Below are positions 15,709-25,027 of a stretch of DNA of 36,630 nucleotides, one piece after another. Under the pieces are notes generated by a model. That model saw nothing but the letters and a program-made list of their open reading frames with translations. It ran no database searches and was not told the DNA's origin. Where the stretch lies: contig NZ_BAUT01000040.1 in NCBI RefSeq assembly GCF_000513095.1, forward strand, positions 1 through 36,630, in the 5' to 3' direction. Every line of letters begins with the position of its first letter. Positions within the stretch are counted from its first letter, which is position 1. The translations under genes were made by a program, and so were the position numbers. This DNA comes from Halalkalibacter wakoensis JCM 9140. Its GTDB lineage: Bacteria > Bacillota > Bacilli > Bacillales > Bacillaceae_D.

Positions 15709-15757
15709 AAACAAACACGTCACGGCACTATCCATAAAACAAACTAAATAAAAAGAA

Positions 15758-15799
15758 GCATTTCAAAGAATCAGAGAATTTTTTGAAATGCCTTTTTTT
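15758..15799 (+). terminator. Terminator upstream of uvrB
   Basis: GCATTTCAA pairs with TTGAAATGC and is followed by CTTTTTTT. It separates the small gene and A3 repeat from the uvrBA promoter. Confidence 0.85.
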
Positions 15800-15809
15800 A
15801 CGTTAAGAC

Positions 15810-15823
15810 GAAACAAACGTTCG
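15810..15823. promoter_or_regulatory. LexA (DinR)-like SOS box before uvrB
   Basis: GAAAC-AAAC-GTTCG matches the Bacillus SOS box CGAAC-N4-GTTCG at 8 of 10 positions with the right spacing. It lies about 30 bp upstream of the -10. uvrBA is a LexA target in B. subtilis. Confidence 0.6.
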
Positions 15824-15851
15824 TTATATTTGCTTTGTAGCGGCTACCCTA

Positions 15852-15860
15852 TGGTATAAT
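15852..15860 (+). promoter_or_regulatory. Extended -10 promoter of uvrBA
   Basis: TG-G-TATAAT (15852-15860). A TTGCTT at 15830-15835 is 19 bp upstream, longer than ideal, so the extended -10 probably carries recognition. Confidence 0.65.
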
Positions 15861-15898
15861 ACTTCTACTTATGAACAGTTCGTGAGGAGGTCATCGGT

Positions 15899-17881
15899 TT
15901 GAGTGAAACGTTTGAGTTGGTATCAGCTTATCAGCCAGAAGGGGATCAACCAGAAGCCATAAAAGAAATTGTGGAAGGAATTCGAAAAGGAGATAGGCAT
16001 CAAACGTTACTAGGAGCAACAGGAACGGGAAAAACGTTTACGATGTCGAATGTCATTAAAGAAATAAACAAGCCTACTTTAATTATGGCTCATAACAAAA
16101 CTCTAGCGGGACAGCTATATAGTGAGTTTAAAGAGTTTTTTCCTAATAATGCGGTTGAGTATTTTGTCAGCTATTATGATTACTATCAGCCAGAAGCATA
16201 CGTCCCAAGTTCAGATACGTTCATTGAAAAAGATGCGAGCATCAATGACGAAATTGATAAGCTTCGCCACTCTGCAACGAGTGCCCTGTTTGAGCGTAAC
16301 GATGTGATCATCATCGCCAGTGTCTCGTGTATTTACGGGTTAGGTTCTCCGGAAGAGTATCGGGAACTCGTTGTTTCTCTAAGAGTCGGTATGGAAATGG
16401 ACCGAAATGAATTGCTTCGTCAATTGGTCGACATTCAATATGATCGAAATGATATTAATTTTACGCGCGGAACGTTTCGTGTCCGAGGAGATGTTGTCGA
16501 AATTTTCCCAGCATCCAGGGACGAGCAGTGCATTCGAGTAGAGTTTTTTGGTGATGAAATTGATCGGATGACAGAAGTTGATGCGCTGACGGGAGAAATC
16601 AAAGGGGAACGAAATCATATTGCGATATTCCCAGCTTCCCACTTTGTTACGAGAGAGGAAAAATTGAAAAAAGCGATTGCGAATATTGAAGTGGAGCTAG
16701 AAGAGCGTTTGAAAGAGCTTCATGAGCAAGGGAAATTGCTTGAAGCGCAACGCCTTGAGCAACGAACTCGTTATGACATTGAGATGATGGCCGAGATGGG
16801 CTTTTGTTCAGGAATTGAGAACTACTCACGACATTTAACGCTTCGTGATTCAGGAGCCACACCTTACACGCTGATTGATTTCTTCCCAGAAGATTTCTTG
16901 CTCATTATGGATGAGTCGCATGTCACGCTGCCGCAAGTTAGAGGGATGTATAACGGTGACCGTGCGCGGAAGCAAGTGCTTGTGGATCACGGTTTCCGCC
17001 TGCCTTCTGCCCTTGACAACAGACCGTTGCAATTTGAAGAATTTGAGAAAAAGGTAAGCCAAGCTGTTTACGTTTCCGCTACTCCGGGGCCATACGAGCT
17101 TGAGCATACACCAAAGATGGTTGAACAAATTATCCGTCCAACAGGACTGCTAGATCCAACCATTGATGTGCGTCCAATTGAAGGACAAATAGATGATCTA
17201 ATTGGGGAAATTAATGCCCGTGTTGAGCGTAATGAACGCGTTCTTGTGACGACATTAACGAAAAAAATGTCAGAGGATCTAACCGATTATTTAAAAGAAA
17301 TTGGCATTCGCGTTCGCTATTTGCATTCGGAAGTGAAAACATTGGAACGAATTGAAATCATCCGCCAATTGCGGATGGGGACGTTTGATGTGTTAGTTGG
17401 GATTAACTTATTGCGAGAAGGTCTCGACATCCCAGAAGTGTCTCTTGTCTCGATCCTAGATGCGGATAAAGAAGGGTTTTTGCGGTCTGATCGTTCTTTG
17501 ATTCAAACGATCGGACGTGCCGCGCGTAATGCAAACGGGCACGTCATTATGTATGCCGATAAAATCACCAAATCGATGAAACTAGCGATTGATGAGACGC
17601 AGCGACGTCGAACGATTCAGCAGGAGCATAACGAAAAGCATGGCATTACACCAAAAACGATTCAAAAGAAAATACCAGATGTCATTCAAGCGACGCTTGT
17701 GGCAGAAGACACGGGCCAAGAACCATATGCAGCAGCGCCTAAACAGAAGCTAAGCAAAAAAGAGCGAGTCGCGATGATTGAACGGATGGAGAAGGAAATG
17801 AAGGAAGCAGCGCGTGAGTTAAACTTCGAGCGAGCAGCTGAACTTCGTGACCTCGTTCTTGAATTAAAAGCGGAAGGGTGA
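15899..17881 (+). CDS. uvrB: Excinuclease ABC subunit B
   Basis: Damage-verifying helicase of nucleotide excision repair: loaded by UvrA, it opens DNA at the lesion and recruits UvrC. The 660 residues match B. subtilis UvrB (661). Seen are Walker A GATGTGKT (39-46), the beta-hairpin region [20 protein letters not shown], motif DESHVTLPQ, helicase motifs V and VI ([24 protein letters not shown]), and a C-terminal UVR motif ([19 protein letters not shown]). The start is TTG 15899, seven bases after GAGGAGGT. It lies 7 bp before uvrA in one operon, behind a LexA-like box. Confidence 0.97.
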   Translation: MSETFELVSAYQPEGDQPEAIKEIVEGIRKGDRHQTLLGATGTGKTFTMSNVIKEINKPTLIMAHNKTLAGQLYSEFKEFFPNNAVEYFVSYYDYYQPEAYVPSSDTFIEKDASINDEIDKLRHSATSALFERNDVIIIASVSCIYGLGSPEEYRELVVSLRVGMEMDRNELLRQLVDIQYDRNDINFTRGTFRVRGDVVEIFPASRDEQCIRVEFFGDEIDRMTEVDALTGEIKGERNHIAIFPASHFVTREEKLKKAIANIEVELEERLKELHEQGKLLEAQRLEQRTRYDIEMMAEMGFCSGIENYSRHLTLRDSGATPYTLIDFFPEDFLLIMDESHVTLPQVRGMYNGDRARKQVLVDHGFRLPSALDNRPLQFEEFEKKVSQAVYVSATPGPYELEHTPKMVEQIIRPTGLLDPTIDVRPIEGQIDDLIGEINARVERNERVLVTTLTKKMSEDLTDYLKEIGIRVRYLHSEVKTLERIEIIRQLRMGTFDVLVGINLLREGLDIPEVSLVSILDADKEGFLRSDRSLIQTIGRAARNANGHVIMYADKITKSMKLAIDETQRRRTIQQEHNEKHGITPKTIQKKIPDVIQATLVAEDTGQEPYAAAPKQKLSKKERVAMIERMEKEMKEAARELNFERAAELRDLVLELKAEG

Positions 17882-17888
17882 GGAACCG

Positions 17889-20759
17889 ATGGCATTAGAA
17901 AATATCGTAGTAAAAGGAGCACGCTCCCATAATTTAAAAAACATCGATGTAACAATTCCGCGTGACAAGCTTGTTGTGTTAACAGGCTTGTCTGGATCTG
18001 GGAAGTCCTCTCTTGCGTTTGACACCATATACGCAGAAGGACAAAGACGGTATGTCGAGTCACTATCAGCCTATGCGCGTCAATTTCTTGGACAGATGGA
18101 CAAGCCTGATGTGGATGCGATTGAAGGCTTGTCACCAGCCATTTCAATTGATCAAAAAACGACGAGTCGAAACCCGCGTTCAACGGTCGGAACGGTTACA
18201 GAAATTTTTGATTACTTACGTCTTTTGTATGCGCGTATAGGAAAGCCCGTCTGTCCGAAGCATGGAATTGAAATCTCCTCGCAAACGATTCAACAGATGG
18301 TCGATCGACTCATTGATTTTCCAGAGCGAACAAAAATGCAAATTCTAGCTCCACTCGTATCTGGACGTAAAGGTACACATGTGAAAGTGCTAGAAGATAT
18401 TAAAAAACAAGGCTATGTTCGCGTTCGTGTAGATGGAGAAATGCGCGAGGTTGCAGAAGAGATTGAACTTGATAAAAACAAAAAACACAGCATAGAAGTC
18501 GTCATCGACCGGATAGTCATCAAAGAAGGCATTGAAACGAGGTTAGCTGATTCCTTAGAGTCTGCTCTAACCCTTGCGGATGGCCGCGTTCTGGTTGATG
18601 TGATTGGCGAAGAGGAGCTGCTGTTTAGTCAGCATCACGCGTGTCCGGAGTGTGGGTTTTCAATCCCGGAACTTGAACCGAGAATGTTTTCATTTAACAG
18701 TCCGTATGGTGCTTGTCCTTCTTGTGATGGATTAGGTTCAAAGCTTGAAGTGGATTTAGAATTGCTCATTCCTGATTGGACGAAATCGTTAAATGAACAT
18801 GCGATTGCCGCATGGGAGCCGACAAGTTCACAATATTACCCGCAGCTCTTAGAGGCCGTATGTGAACACTATCAAATTAATATGGATCAACCGGTTGATC
18901 AAATTCCGGAAGCTCTTATGGATAAAATTTTATACGGAAGCGGAAAAGAACGAATCTATTTTCGCTATGAAAATGAATTCGGGCAAATTCGAGAAAACCT
19001 CGTTTTGTTTGAAGGTGTCGTGAACAATGTCGCCCGTCGTTATAAAGAAACAAGCTCCGATTACATTCGTGAGCAAATGGAAGCCTACATGGCCCATAAA
19101 CATTGTCCAACTTGCAAAGGGTACCGCCTGAAAAAAGAAGCACTGGCTGTTTTTATTGGAGGAAGCCACCTTGGCCAAGTTGCCTCGCTATCGGTTAAAG
19201 ATGCGAAAATGTATTTTGAGCAGCTGGATTTGTCTGAAAAAGACATGGCGATCGCTCGCTTAATTTTAAAAGAAATCAATGACCGCTTAGGGTTCTTGAT
19301 CAATGTTGGCTTAGATTATTTGTCGCTAAGCCGTTCAGCTGGAACACTTTCGGGCGGAGAGGCGCAGCGAATTCGCCTCGCGACTCAAATTGGTTCGTCA
19401 TTAATGGGTGTTTTGTATATTTTAGATGAGCCGTCGATTGGGTTGCATCAACGCGACAATGACCGCTTAATTGAAACACTCGAGCACATGCGCAACTTAG
19501 GGAATACGCTTATTGTGGTGGAGCACGATGAAGATACGATGATGGCAGCCGATTACATTATTGATATTGGACCAGGTGCTGGTGTGCACGGTGGACAAAT
19601 CACGGCACAAGGTACACCAGAAGAAATTATGAACGATGACAACTCGTTAACAGGACAATATTTAGCGGGGAAAAAATTCATTCCGGTTCCTCATGAAAGA
19701 AGAGAGTCAGACGGCCGTTCGTTTACAGTGAAAAAAGCAAGTGAGAACAATTTGAAAAACGTATCGGTTACCTTCCCACTTGGAGTGTTCATGGCTGTAA
19801 CAGGTGTATCTGGATCGGGGAAAAGTACGCTGATCAATGAGATTGTTTACAAATCATTGGCTCAAAAACTACACCGAGCAAAAGAAAAGCCAGGAAAACA
19901 CAAAGAGATTGTTGGTTTAGAACAGATCGATAAAGTGATTGAAATTGATCAATCGCCAATCGGGAGGACGCCTCGTTCCAATCCGGCGACTTATACAGGT
20001 TTATTTGATGACATTCGCGACGTTTTTGCCTTAACGAACGAAGCAAAAGTTCGCGGCTATAAAAAAGGTCGTTTTAGCTTTAATGTGAAAGGAGGTCGCT
20101 GCGAAGCTTGTCGCGGTGACGGAATCATCAAAATTGAAATGCACTTTTTGCCTGATGTGTATGTTCCTTGCGAAGTATGCGAAGGCAAACGATACAACCG
20201 CGAAACCCTTGATATTGCGTACAAAGGCAAAACAATATCCGATGTTCTCGAAATGACGGTAGAAGAAGGCCTTGAATTTTTTGCAAACATACCGAAAATT
20301 AACCGTAAAATTCAGACGCTTGTTGATGTTGGTTTAGGCTATATCCGCCTCGGTCAACCAGCGACAACGTTATCGGGCGGGGAAGCGCAACGTGTCAAAC
20401 TCGCATCGCAGCTTCATAAACGAGCAACTGGAAGGACGATCTACATTTTGGATGAGCCGACAACGGGGCTTCACGTCGACGACATCGATCGCTTGCTCAA
20501 AGTCCTGCAGCGCCTTGTTGATAATGGCGACACGGTGTTGGTCATTGAGCATAATTTAGATGTGATTAAGACGGTTGACCACATTATTGATTTAGGACCT
20601 GAAGGCGGCGACAAAGGCGGACAGCTTGTTGCACAAGGTACCCCAGAACAAGTGGCAGAAGTCGAAGGGTCATACACAGGCTACTATTTAAAGCCGATTC
20701 TCGAACGAGATAAAGAACGAATGGATCAATGGGTGAAAGAGAAGGAATTAACAACTTGA
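17889..20759 (+). CDS. uvrA: Excinuclease ABC subunit A
   Basis: Dimeric ABC ATPase that finds bulky DNA lesions and loads UvrB. The 956-residue product has both nucleotide-binding domains (Walker [10 protein letters not shown] at 33-41 and GVSGSGKST near residue 640; signatures [12 protein letters not shown] and [12 protein letters not shown]). It also has the first zinc module (CPECGFS ... CPSCDG), [14 protein letters not shown], and the DNA-binding zinc module (CEACRGDGI ... [10 protein letters not shown]). ATG 17889 follows GTGAGGA. No frame problems are seen. Confidence 0.97.
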   Translation: MALENIVVKGARSHNLKNIDVTIPRDKLVVLTGLSGSGKSSLAFDTIYAEGQRRYVESLSAYARQFLGQMDKPDVDAIEGLSPAISIDQKTTSRNPRSTVGTVTEIFDYLRLLYARIGKPVCPKHGIEISSQTIQQMVDRLIDFPERTKMQILAPLVSGRKGTHVKVLEDIKKQGYVRVRVDGEMREVAEEIELDKNKKHSIEVVIDRIVIKEGIETRLADSLESALTLADGRVLVDVIGEEELLFSQHHACPECGFSIPELEPRMFSFNSPYGACPSCDGLGSKLEVDLELLIPDWTKSLNEHAIAAWEPTSSQYYPQLLEAVCEHYQINMDQPVDQIPEALMDKILYGSGKERIYFRYENEFGQIRENLVLFEGVVNNVARRYKETSSDYIREQMEAYMAHKHCPTCKGYRLKKEALAVFIGGSHLGQVASLSVKDAKMYFEQLDLSEKDMAIARLILKEINDRLGFLINVGLDYLSLSRSAGTLSGGEAQRIRLATQIGSSLMGVLYILDEPSIGLHQRDNDRLIETLEHMRNLGNTLIVVEHDEDTMMAADYIIDIGPGAGVHGGQITAQGTPEEIMNDDNSLTGQYLAGKKFIPVPHERRESDGRSFTVKKASENNLKNVSVTFPLGVFMAVTGVSGSGKSTLINEIVYKSLAQKLHRAKEKPGKHKEIVGLEQIDKVIEIDQSPIGRTPRSNPATYTGLFDDIRDVFALTNEAKVRGYKKGRFSFNVKGGRCEACRGDGIIKIEMHFLPDVYVPCEVCEGKRYNRETLDIAYKGKTISDVLEMTVEEGLEFFANIPKINRKIQTLVDVGLGYIRLGQPATTLSGGEAQRVKLASQLHKRATGRTIYILDEPTTGLHVDDIDRLLKVLQRLVDNGDTVLVIEHNLDVIKTVDHIIDLGPEGGDKGGQLVAQGTPEQVAEVEGSYTGYYLKPILERDKERMDQWVKEKELTT

Positions 20760-20777
20760 TAGGTGATAGTAAAGTGG

Positions 20778-20807
20778 CGTGAGATGTGATGGTCTCACGT
20801 CTTTTTT
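20778..20807 (+). terminator. Terminator after uvrA
   Basis: CGTGAGA and TCTCACG form a 7-bp stem followed by TCTTTTTT. Confidence 0.85.
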
Positions 20808-20817
20808 ATTTGAGAAG

Positions 20818-21012
20818 AGGGGGAAAAGGGAACAAAAGAAGGAGAATGATGCCCTTTTTGAAGGTGTTGAGAGGGAAAAAGGGAACAAAAGAAGGAGAAT
20901 GGTGCCCTTTTTGAAGTGTTGGGAGTAAAAAAGGGAACAAAAGAAGGAGAATGGTGCCCTTTTTGAAGTGTTGGGAGTAAAAAAGGGAGCAAAAGAAGGA
21001 GAATGGAGCCAT
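20818..21012 (+). repeat. 52-53 bp tandem repeat, about 3.7 units, downstream of uvrA
   Basis: The phrase AACAAAAGAAGGAGAATG recurs at 20831, 20884 and 20936, with a fourth, variant copy (AGCAAAAG) at 20988. Each of the first three units contains AAAAGGG ... CCCTTTT inverted repeats (20824-20830 with 20852-20858; 20876-20883 with 20905-20912; 20928-20935 with 20957-20964), so each can form a terminator-like hairpin. Units 2 and 3 are nearly identical, which suggests recent copying. No coding frame through it has family support. The 140 bp after it (21013-21152) hold nothing recognisable. Confidence 0.85.
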
Positions 21013-21152
21013 AGATGTAATGGTGTCGGAGAAAAGGGGAATCATAGGGTTGATGAAAAATGAAAGGCGTATCTAAACGGCTAAACCCGCACCCCGGGCT
21101 CCGAGCATTGCTCAAAACCACATAAAAAAGAAAACTACTTTTTTAGGGAATT

Positions 21153-21179
21153 TGAAACATCTTTATTGTTTGTTTCGTA
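21153..21179 (+). promoter_or_regulatory. Sigma-W-like (ECF) promoter of yvlBCD
   Basis: TGAAAC (21153-21158), a 17-bp spacer and CGTA (21176-21179) fit the ECF sigma-W pattern. In B. subtilis the yvlABCD operon belongs to the sigma-W envelope-stress regulon, so position and motif agree. Confidence 0.65.
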
Positions 21180-21230
21180 ATACAATAGTGTAGGAATCAT
21201 AGCTCAGATTGATGATGAGGAGTGAGATGA

Positions 21231-22343
21231 TTGGAAGAACGCAAAATGGTTTTAAAGATGATTGAAGATGGGAAAATTACAGCTGAAGAAGGAGTTAAGC
21301 TGCTTGAGGCGATGGAAAAAAGTAACACAGGTTCTTCGGACAGTGGGGAGGAGAGACCTAGGTCGAGAGAGGTTTCAACGAGAGTCGATTGGGATGAGGG
21401 AGAGCACTATCGTGATCGGGCGAAGCAAACTGCTTACTCGACAGCAAATTTGTTTACCTCTTTTATTGAAAACACGATTCAAAAAATTAAAGATGTCGAC
21501 CTAGATTTTAATTTTGGATCTTCGGTTGAAGTGGATCATATTTTTCAGCATCGTGATGTGGCGCCGACGTCCTTAGATGTTTCACTTGAAAATGGATCAA
21601 TAACATTTAAGCCTTGGGACGAAAAAGATGTTCGTGTGGAGTGTAAAGCAAAAGTGTATCGGGTAAAGGATACAGATGAGGCTCGTCGTGTCTTTTTACA
21701 AGAAGCAACGTTTCGGATTAATGAACAAAAAATGCTGTTCCATACGAAAACGAAGTCAATCAAAGTGCAGACGACTATTTTTGTACCGCGTGAGACGTTT
21801 GCTCATATTAAGCTTTATACGTTCAATGGTCAGATTACAGGTGAATCGTTTGAAGTCGATACCCTTGATGCGAATGCTATTAATGGGGCACTTGCCTTCT
21901 CTTCCTTAAAAGCGAAAAAGGTGATGGTTGAAACGGTTAATGGGGCAATTGAGTGCAAACAAGTGGAGATGGATGTGGTCGATGCAAAAACCATTCACGG
22001 AGGCATTACAGTTGAAGGAAAAGTTCAAGATTTTGATGCGGAAACGATTAATGGTTCAATCACATACAGACTTGATGAGCTAACAGAATCCGGTTATGCT
22101 GATTTGAAGGCAACGACGGGAAGCATTCACCTGTTTATTCCTCAAACGAACCGTATTGAAGGAAAGCTAAAAACAAATGTCGGTGGCTTTACATTGGATT
22201 TGCAAGATTACGAAACACTGGAAGAAAAGAAGGAGTTTGCTCAAAAGTCTTTAAGCTTTATCGGCAACCAGCAAGCTTCACCGCGAGTAAAGGTGAACGC
22301 GTTAACGAATACGGGTTCGGTTTTAGTAAAAGACCAAAAGTAG
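21231..22343 (+). CDS. yvlB: YvlB-like DUF4097 protein
   Basis: Protein of 370 residues with a short helical N-terminal segment (MEERKMVLKMIEDGKITAEEGVKLLEAME, of the kind found before DUF4097 domains), a linker, and a repetitive beta-helix-like DUF4097 domain from about residue 115 (DVSLENGSITFKPW; AINGALAFSSLKAKKV; ETINGSITYRLDEL). No signal peptide or membrane span is seen, so any link to the envelope would be through its partners. The start is TTG 21231, eight bases after AGGAG. It is first of three genes (yvlB, yvlC, yvlD) behind a sigma-W-like promoter, pointing to envelope stress. yvlA of B. subtilis is absent here. Confidence 0.87.
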   Translation: MEERKMVLKMIEDGKITAEEGVKLLEAMEKSNTGSSDSGEERPRSREVSTRVDWDEGEHYRDRAKQTAYSTANLFTSFIENTIQKIKDVDLDFNFGSSVEVDHIFQHRDVAPTSLDVSLENGSITFKPWDEKDVRVECKAKVYRVKDTDEARRVFLQEATFRINEQKMLFHTKTKSIKVQTTIFVPRETFAHIKLYTFNGQITGESFEVDTLDANAINGALAFSSLKAKKVMVETVNGAIECKQVEMDVVDAKTIHGGITVEGKVQDFDAETINGSITYRLDELTESGYADLKATTGSIHLFIPQTNRIEGKLKTNVGGFTLDLQDYETLEEKKEFAQKSLSFIGNQQASPRVKVNALTNTGSVLVKDQK

Positions 22344-22413
22344 ATAAGAAGAAGGAAGGCAGCATCTCTTTACCTTGTCTTCCTTTCCTCTGAACGAAAA
22401 GAGGTGAAAGAAA

Positions 22414-22617
22414 ATGAAACGTTTGTACCGGACTCAATATGACCGTAAACTGGCGGGGATTTGTGGTGGATTAGCGAAATATTTTTCAATTGATCCAACG
22501 ATTGTCCGCTTATTAGCGGTTGTGTTATTTTTTGTATCGGGCTTTTTTCCGTTTGTAGTCGGATACTTTATTGCGATCTTTGTTATTCCGAATGAAGAGG
22601 ATGTGAGAGAATCATGA
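22414..22617 (+). CDS. yvlC: PspC-domain protein YvlC
   Basis: A 67-residue protein that is essentially one PspC domain: KRLYRTQYDRKLAGICGGLAK followed by a long hydrophobic stretch (VRLLAVVLFFVSGFFPFVVG). PspC proteins act in membrane-stress responses. AGAGGTGAAAG precedes the ATG, and the stop overlaps the yvlD start by ATGA. Confidence 0.9.
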   Translation: MKRLYRTQYDRKLAGICGGLAKYFSIDPTIVRLLAVVLFFVSGFFPFVVGYFIAIFVIPNEEDVRES

Positions 22618-22961
22618 GATGGATCATCGGATTGATCATCAACGCCCTCATTTTAATGGGAATTGCGTATGTGTTTGAAGGTTTTTATGTTTCAGGATTT
22701 ATCGCGGCTTTGTTTGCTAGTTTGCTTTTATCGATTGTGAACATGATTGTCAAACCGATCCTAGTGATTTTGACCTTACCGATCACCGTGCTTACTCTTG
22801 GTTTATTTTTGTTTGTGATCAGTGCCATTACTCTTATGCTAACGGCAGCTTTAATGGGAAGTGCCTTTGTTATTGAGGGGTTCGGAATGGCGGTTTTGGC
22901 AGCGATTTTAATTGCGATTATTCAAACGTTTGTTGTAAAACCTTTGCGAAACCGCCGCTAA
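22614..22961 (+). CDS. yvlD: Phage holin family 4 / YvlD membrane protein
   Basis: A 115-residue membrane protein with four hydrophobic spans and the family segment MIVKPILVILTLPITVLTLG. Despite the holin family name, it is a chromosomal membrane-stress companion of YvlC, not a phage gene. It is translationally coupled to yvlC (4-bp overlap). In B. subtilis YvlC and YvlD affect liaIH and envelope stress signalling, which fits the sigma-W-like promoter ahead of yvlB. Confidence 0.9.
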   Translation: MRWIIGLIINALILMGIAYVFEGFYVSGFIAALFASLLLSIVNMIVKPILVILTLPITVLTLGLFLFVISAITLMLTAALMGSAFVIEGFGMAVLAAILIAIIQTFVVKPLRNRR

Positions 22962-22963
22962 CC

Positions 22964-23001
22964 TTTAAGGCCTGACTTTTTCTCATAAGTCAGGCCTTAA
23001 A
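22964..23001. terminator. Strong terminator after yvlD
   Basis: TTTAAGGCCTGACTT and AAGTCAGGCCTTAAA form a perfect 15-bp stem, followed by AATTTTT. Confidence 0.92.
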
Positions 23002-23039
23002 AATTTTTATGGAAGTATGAAATGCAGGAATGGAAAACA

Positions 23040-23048
23040 TGCTAAAAT
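23040..23048 (+). promoter_or_regulatory. Extended -10 candidate upstream of hprK
   Basis: TG-C-TAAAAT (23040-23048), about 57 bp before hprK; no clear -35. Confidence 0.3.
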
Positions 23049-23104
23049 GGAAAGGAATACATTTTCAATTGTTAGCATAGAGATGTGAAGGTGGGATTAG
23101 CAAA

Positions 23105-24041
23105 GTGGCAAAGGTAACAGCAAATGATTTATTAGAGCGCTTTAACCTTGAATTGATCGCAGGAGAAGAAGGAATTTATCGAGCGATTACAACGAGTGAT
23201 TTATCTAGACCTGGTATTGAGATGGCAGGGTACTTCACCTATTATCCAGCTAAACGTTTGCAGTTATTAGGGAGAACCGAGCTTTCGTTTTTTGAACATT
23301 TAAAGCAACACGAAAGAGAAGAACGAATGTTGAAGTTATGTACATATGATACACCTGGAATTATTATTTCCCGAGGCTAGAGGTTCCGACGGAGTTAGTG
23401 GATGCTGCAGAAAAAGTCGGCGTGCCCCTTTTGCGTTCAAGTATGGCAACAACTCGCCTCAGTTCAAGCGTTACGACCTTTTAGATAGTGAACTAGCACC
23501 AATGACAGCGGTGCACGGTGTGCTTGTTGACATTTATGGAATTGGTGTGTTGATTACTGGAAATAGCGGTGTCGGGAAAAGTGAGACGGCGCTAGATTTG
23601 GTTCGTCGTGGACATCGACTCGTTGCCGATGATTCAGTTGAGATTCGCCAAGAAAACGAAGGAACACTTGTGGGGCGTTCCCCTGATTTGATTCAACATC
23701 TTCTTGAAATTCGCGGGTTAGGGATTATTAATGTGATGACATTGTTCGGGGCAGGGGCAGTTCGTCCGTTTAAACGAATTGTTCTTTGTATCAATCTAGA
23801 ACTTTGGGATCAAAAGAAGGCGTATGATCGCCTTGGTTTAGAAGAAGAGAAGATGAAAATCATTGACAGTGAAATTACGAAACTCACCGTTCCCGTACGC
23901 CCTGGTCGTAACTTAGCGGTTATTATCGAAGTAGCAGCGATGAACTTCCGTCTGAAGCGTCTTGGTTTTGATGCGGCGCAAGAATTTTCTGAGCGTTTAA
24001 CCGATGTGATTGAAGAAGGCGATCATGAGGAATTTCGCTAA
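23105..24041 (+). CDS. hprK: HPr kinase/phosphorylase, interrupted by two apparent single-base deletions
   Basis: Phosphorylates and dephosphorylates Ser46 of HPr, controlling carbon catabolite repression. The gene is covered by three frames. 23105-23376 gives the N-terminal domain ([14 protein letters not shown] to IIISRG). About 23377-23483 gives [20 protein letters not shown]. About 23480-24041 gives the kinase domain with P-loop [20 protein letters not shown] and the signature [10 protein letters not shown]. Frame changes fall near 23375 (GG, where GGG would restore the frame) and near 23480 (TTTT, where TTTTT would). Both are losses of one base at short homopolymers. Conservation on all three sides is otherwise excellent, so sequencing error is more likely than decay. 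GTG 23105 follows AAGGTGG. Confidence 0.88.
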
Positions 24042-24046
24042 TAGTA

Positions 24047-24055
24047 TGGTATAAT
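24047..24055 (+). promoter_or_regulatory. Extended -10 promoter before lgt
   Basis: TG-G-TATAAT (24047-24055) just after the hprK stop could give lgt and downstream genes their own transcript. Confidence 0.5.
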
Positions 24056-24058
24056 GTC

Positions 24059-24082
24059 GGCGTGTTCAATTATGAACGCGCC
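24059..24082 (+). terminator. Hairpin between hprK and lgt
   Basis: GGCGTGTTCA pairs with TGAACGCGCC (one G-T) around ATTA, followed by TTGTTTT. It could attenuate readthrough from hprK. A transcript starting at the adjacent -10 would begin inside it. Confidence 0.55.
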
Positions 24083-24115
24083 TTGTTTTGATCGTTTTAA
24101 AAGGAGAGTGGAGAC

Positions 24116-24994
24116 GTGGAAGAGACAATACAACCATATAGCCGAGTTTTTTTAGAAATTGGTCCATTAACGATTTATTGGTATGGGGCTTTAATTGGAC
24201 TAGGGGTTTTTCTTGGCTATTTAATTGCGACAAGAGAAGCAGTAAAGCGTGGCTATCCGAAAGAAATGTATGCAGATGTTCTGCTTTTCGCACTGCCAAT
24301 CGCAATACTGTCAGCAAGACTTTATTATGTTATTTTTAGATGGGAACAGTTTGCAGATAACCCAATTCGTATTTTTTACATATGGGAAGGTGGCCTCTCC
24401 ATTCACGGCGGGGTCATTGGAGGGATGCTTACAGCTTACTTTTTCTGTAAAAAACGTGGCTACTCGTTCTGGCAAGTGGCTGATATTACCGCACCAAGCT
24501 TATTGCTAGCTCAAGCGATTGGCCGCTGGGGCAACTTCATGAACCAAGAAGTATACGGAGGCCCTGTTACGCGAGAATTTTTAGAAGGCCTGATGCTTCC
24601 TGACTTTATTATTAATCAAATGTACATCAATGGTACCTATTATCACCCTACTTTTTTATATGAATCGCTTTGGAATCTACTCGGATTTTTCTTATTAATC
24701 TATTTACGGAGATTTAACCTAAAACAAGGTGAAATCTTCATGACGTATTTAGTGTACTACTCTTTTGCGAGATTTTTCCTTGAGATGGTTCGCTTAGATT
24801 ATTTAATGATTGGTGGAGTGTTAAAAACTGCTCAAGTCGTTTCAATTATCTTAATACTGTTTGCGATTGGATTCACGATTTATCGCCGAAAACAACCGAA
24901 CACACCGAATTATCACGATCCAGCCATTAGTAATACAGCAAATGCGAAAGCAAAACAAACGAATAAAAAACAGAAAAACCGCAAGAAAAAATAG
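24116..24994 (+). CDS. lgt: Prolipoprotein diacylglyceryl transferase
   Basis: Membrane enzyme that adds diacylglycerol from phosphatidylglycerol to the lipobox cysteine of prolipoproteins, the first step in lipoprotein maturation. The 292-residue product has about seven membrane spans, the conserved SIHGGVIGG region with its essential histidine, and the Lgt signature GRWGNFMNQEVYGG containing the essential arginine and asparagine. A lysine/asparagine-rich tail ends the protein. GTG 24116 follows AAGGAG by nine bases. The lipoprotein CccB in this window would be a client. Confidence 0.95.
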   Translation: MEETIQPYSRVFLEIGPLTIYWYGALIGLGVFLGYLIATREAVKRGYPKEMYADVLLFALPIAILSARLYYVIFRWEQFADNPIRIFYIWEGGLSIHGGVIGGMLTAYFFCKKRGYSFWQVADITAPSLLLAQAIGRWGNFMNQEVYGGPVTREFLEGLMLPDFIINQMYINGTYYHPTFLYESLWNLLGFFLLIYLRRFNLKQGEIFMTYLVYYSFARFFLEMVRLDYLMIGGVLKTAQVVSIILILFAIGFTIYRRKQPNTPNYHDPAISNTANAKAKQTNKKQKNRKKK

Positions 24995-25027
24995 AGAAAA
25001 AAAAGCACGTCGGAGGGAGAGAACAGC

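Noticed and set aside
17686-18183. 165-codon antisense frame across the uvrB-uvrA junction
   Set aside because: It is a shadow of two strongly conserved genes on the other strand.
20818-21012. CRISPR array
   Set aside because: The repeats are directly tandem without unique spacers and no cas genes are present.
22614-22961. Prophage remnant, from the holin family name of YvlD
   Set aside because: It sits in the conserved yvlBCD operon with no other phage genes nearby.
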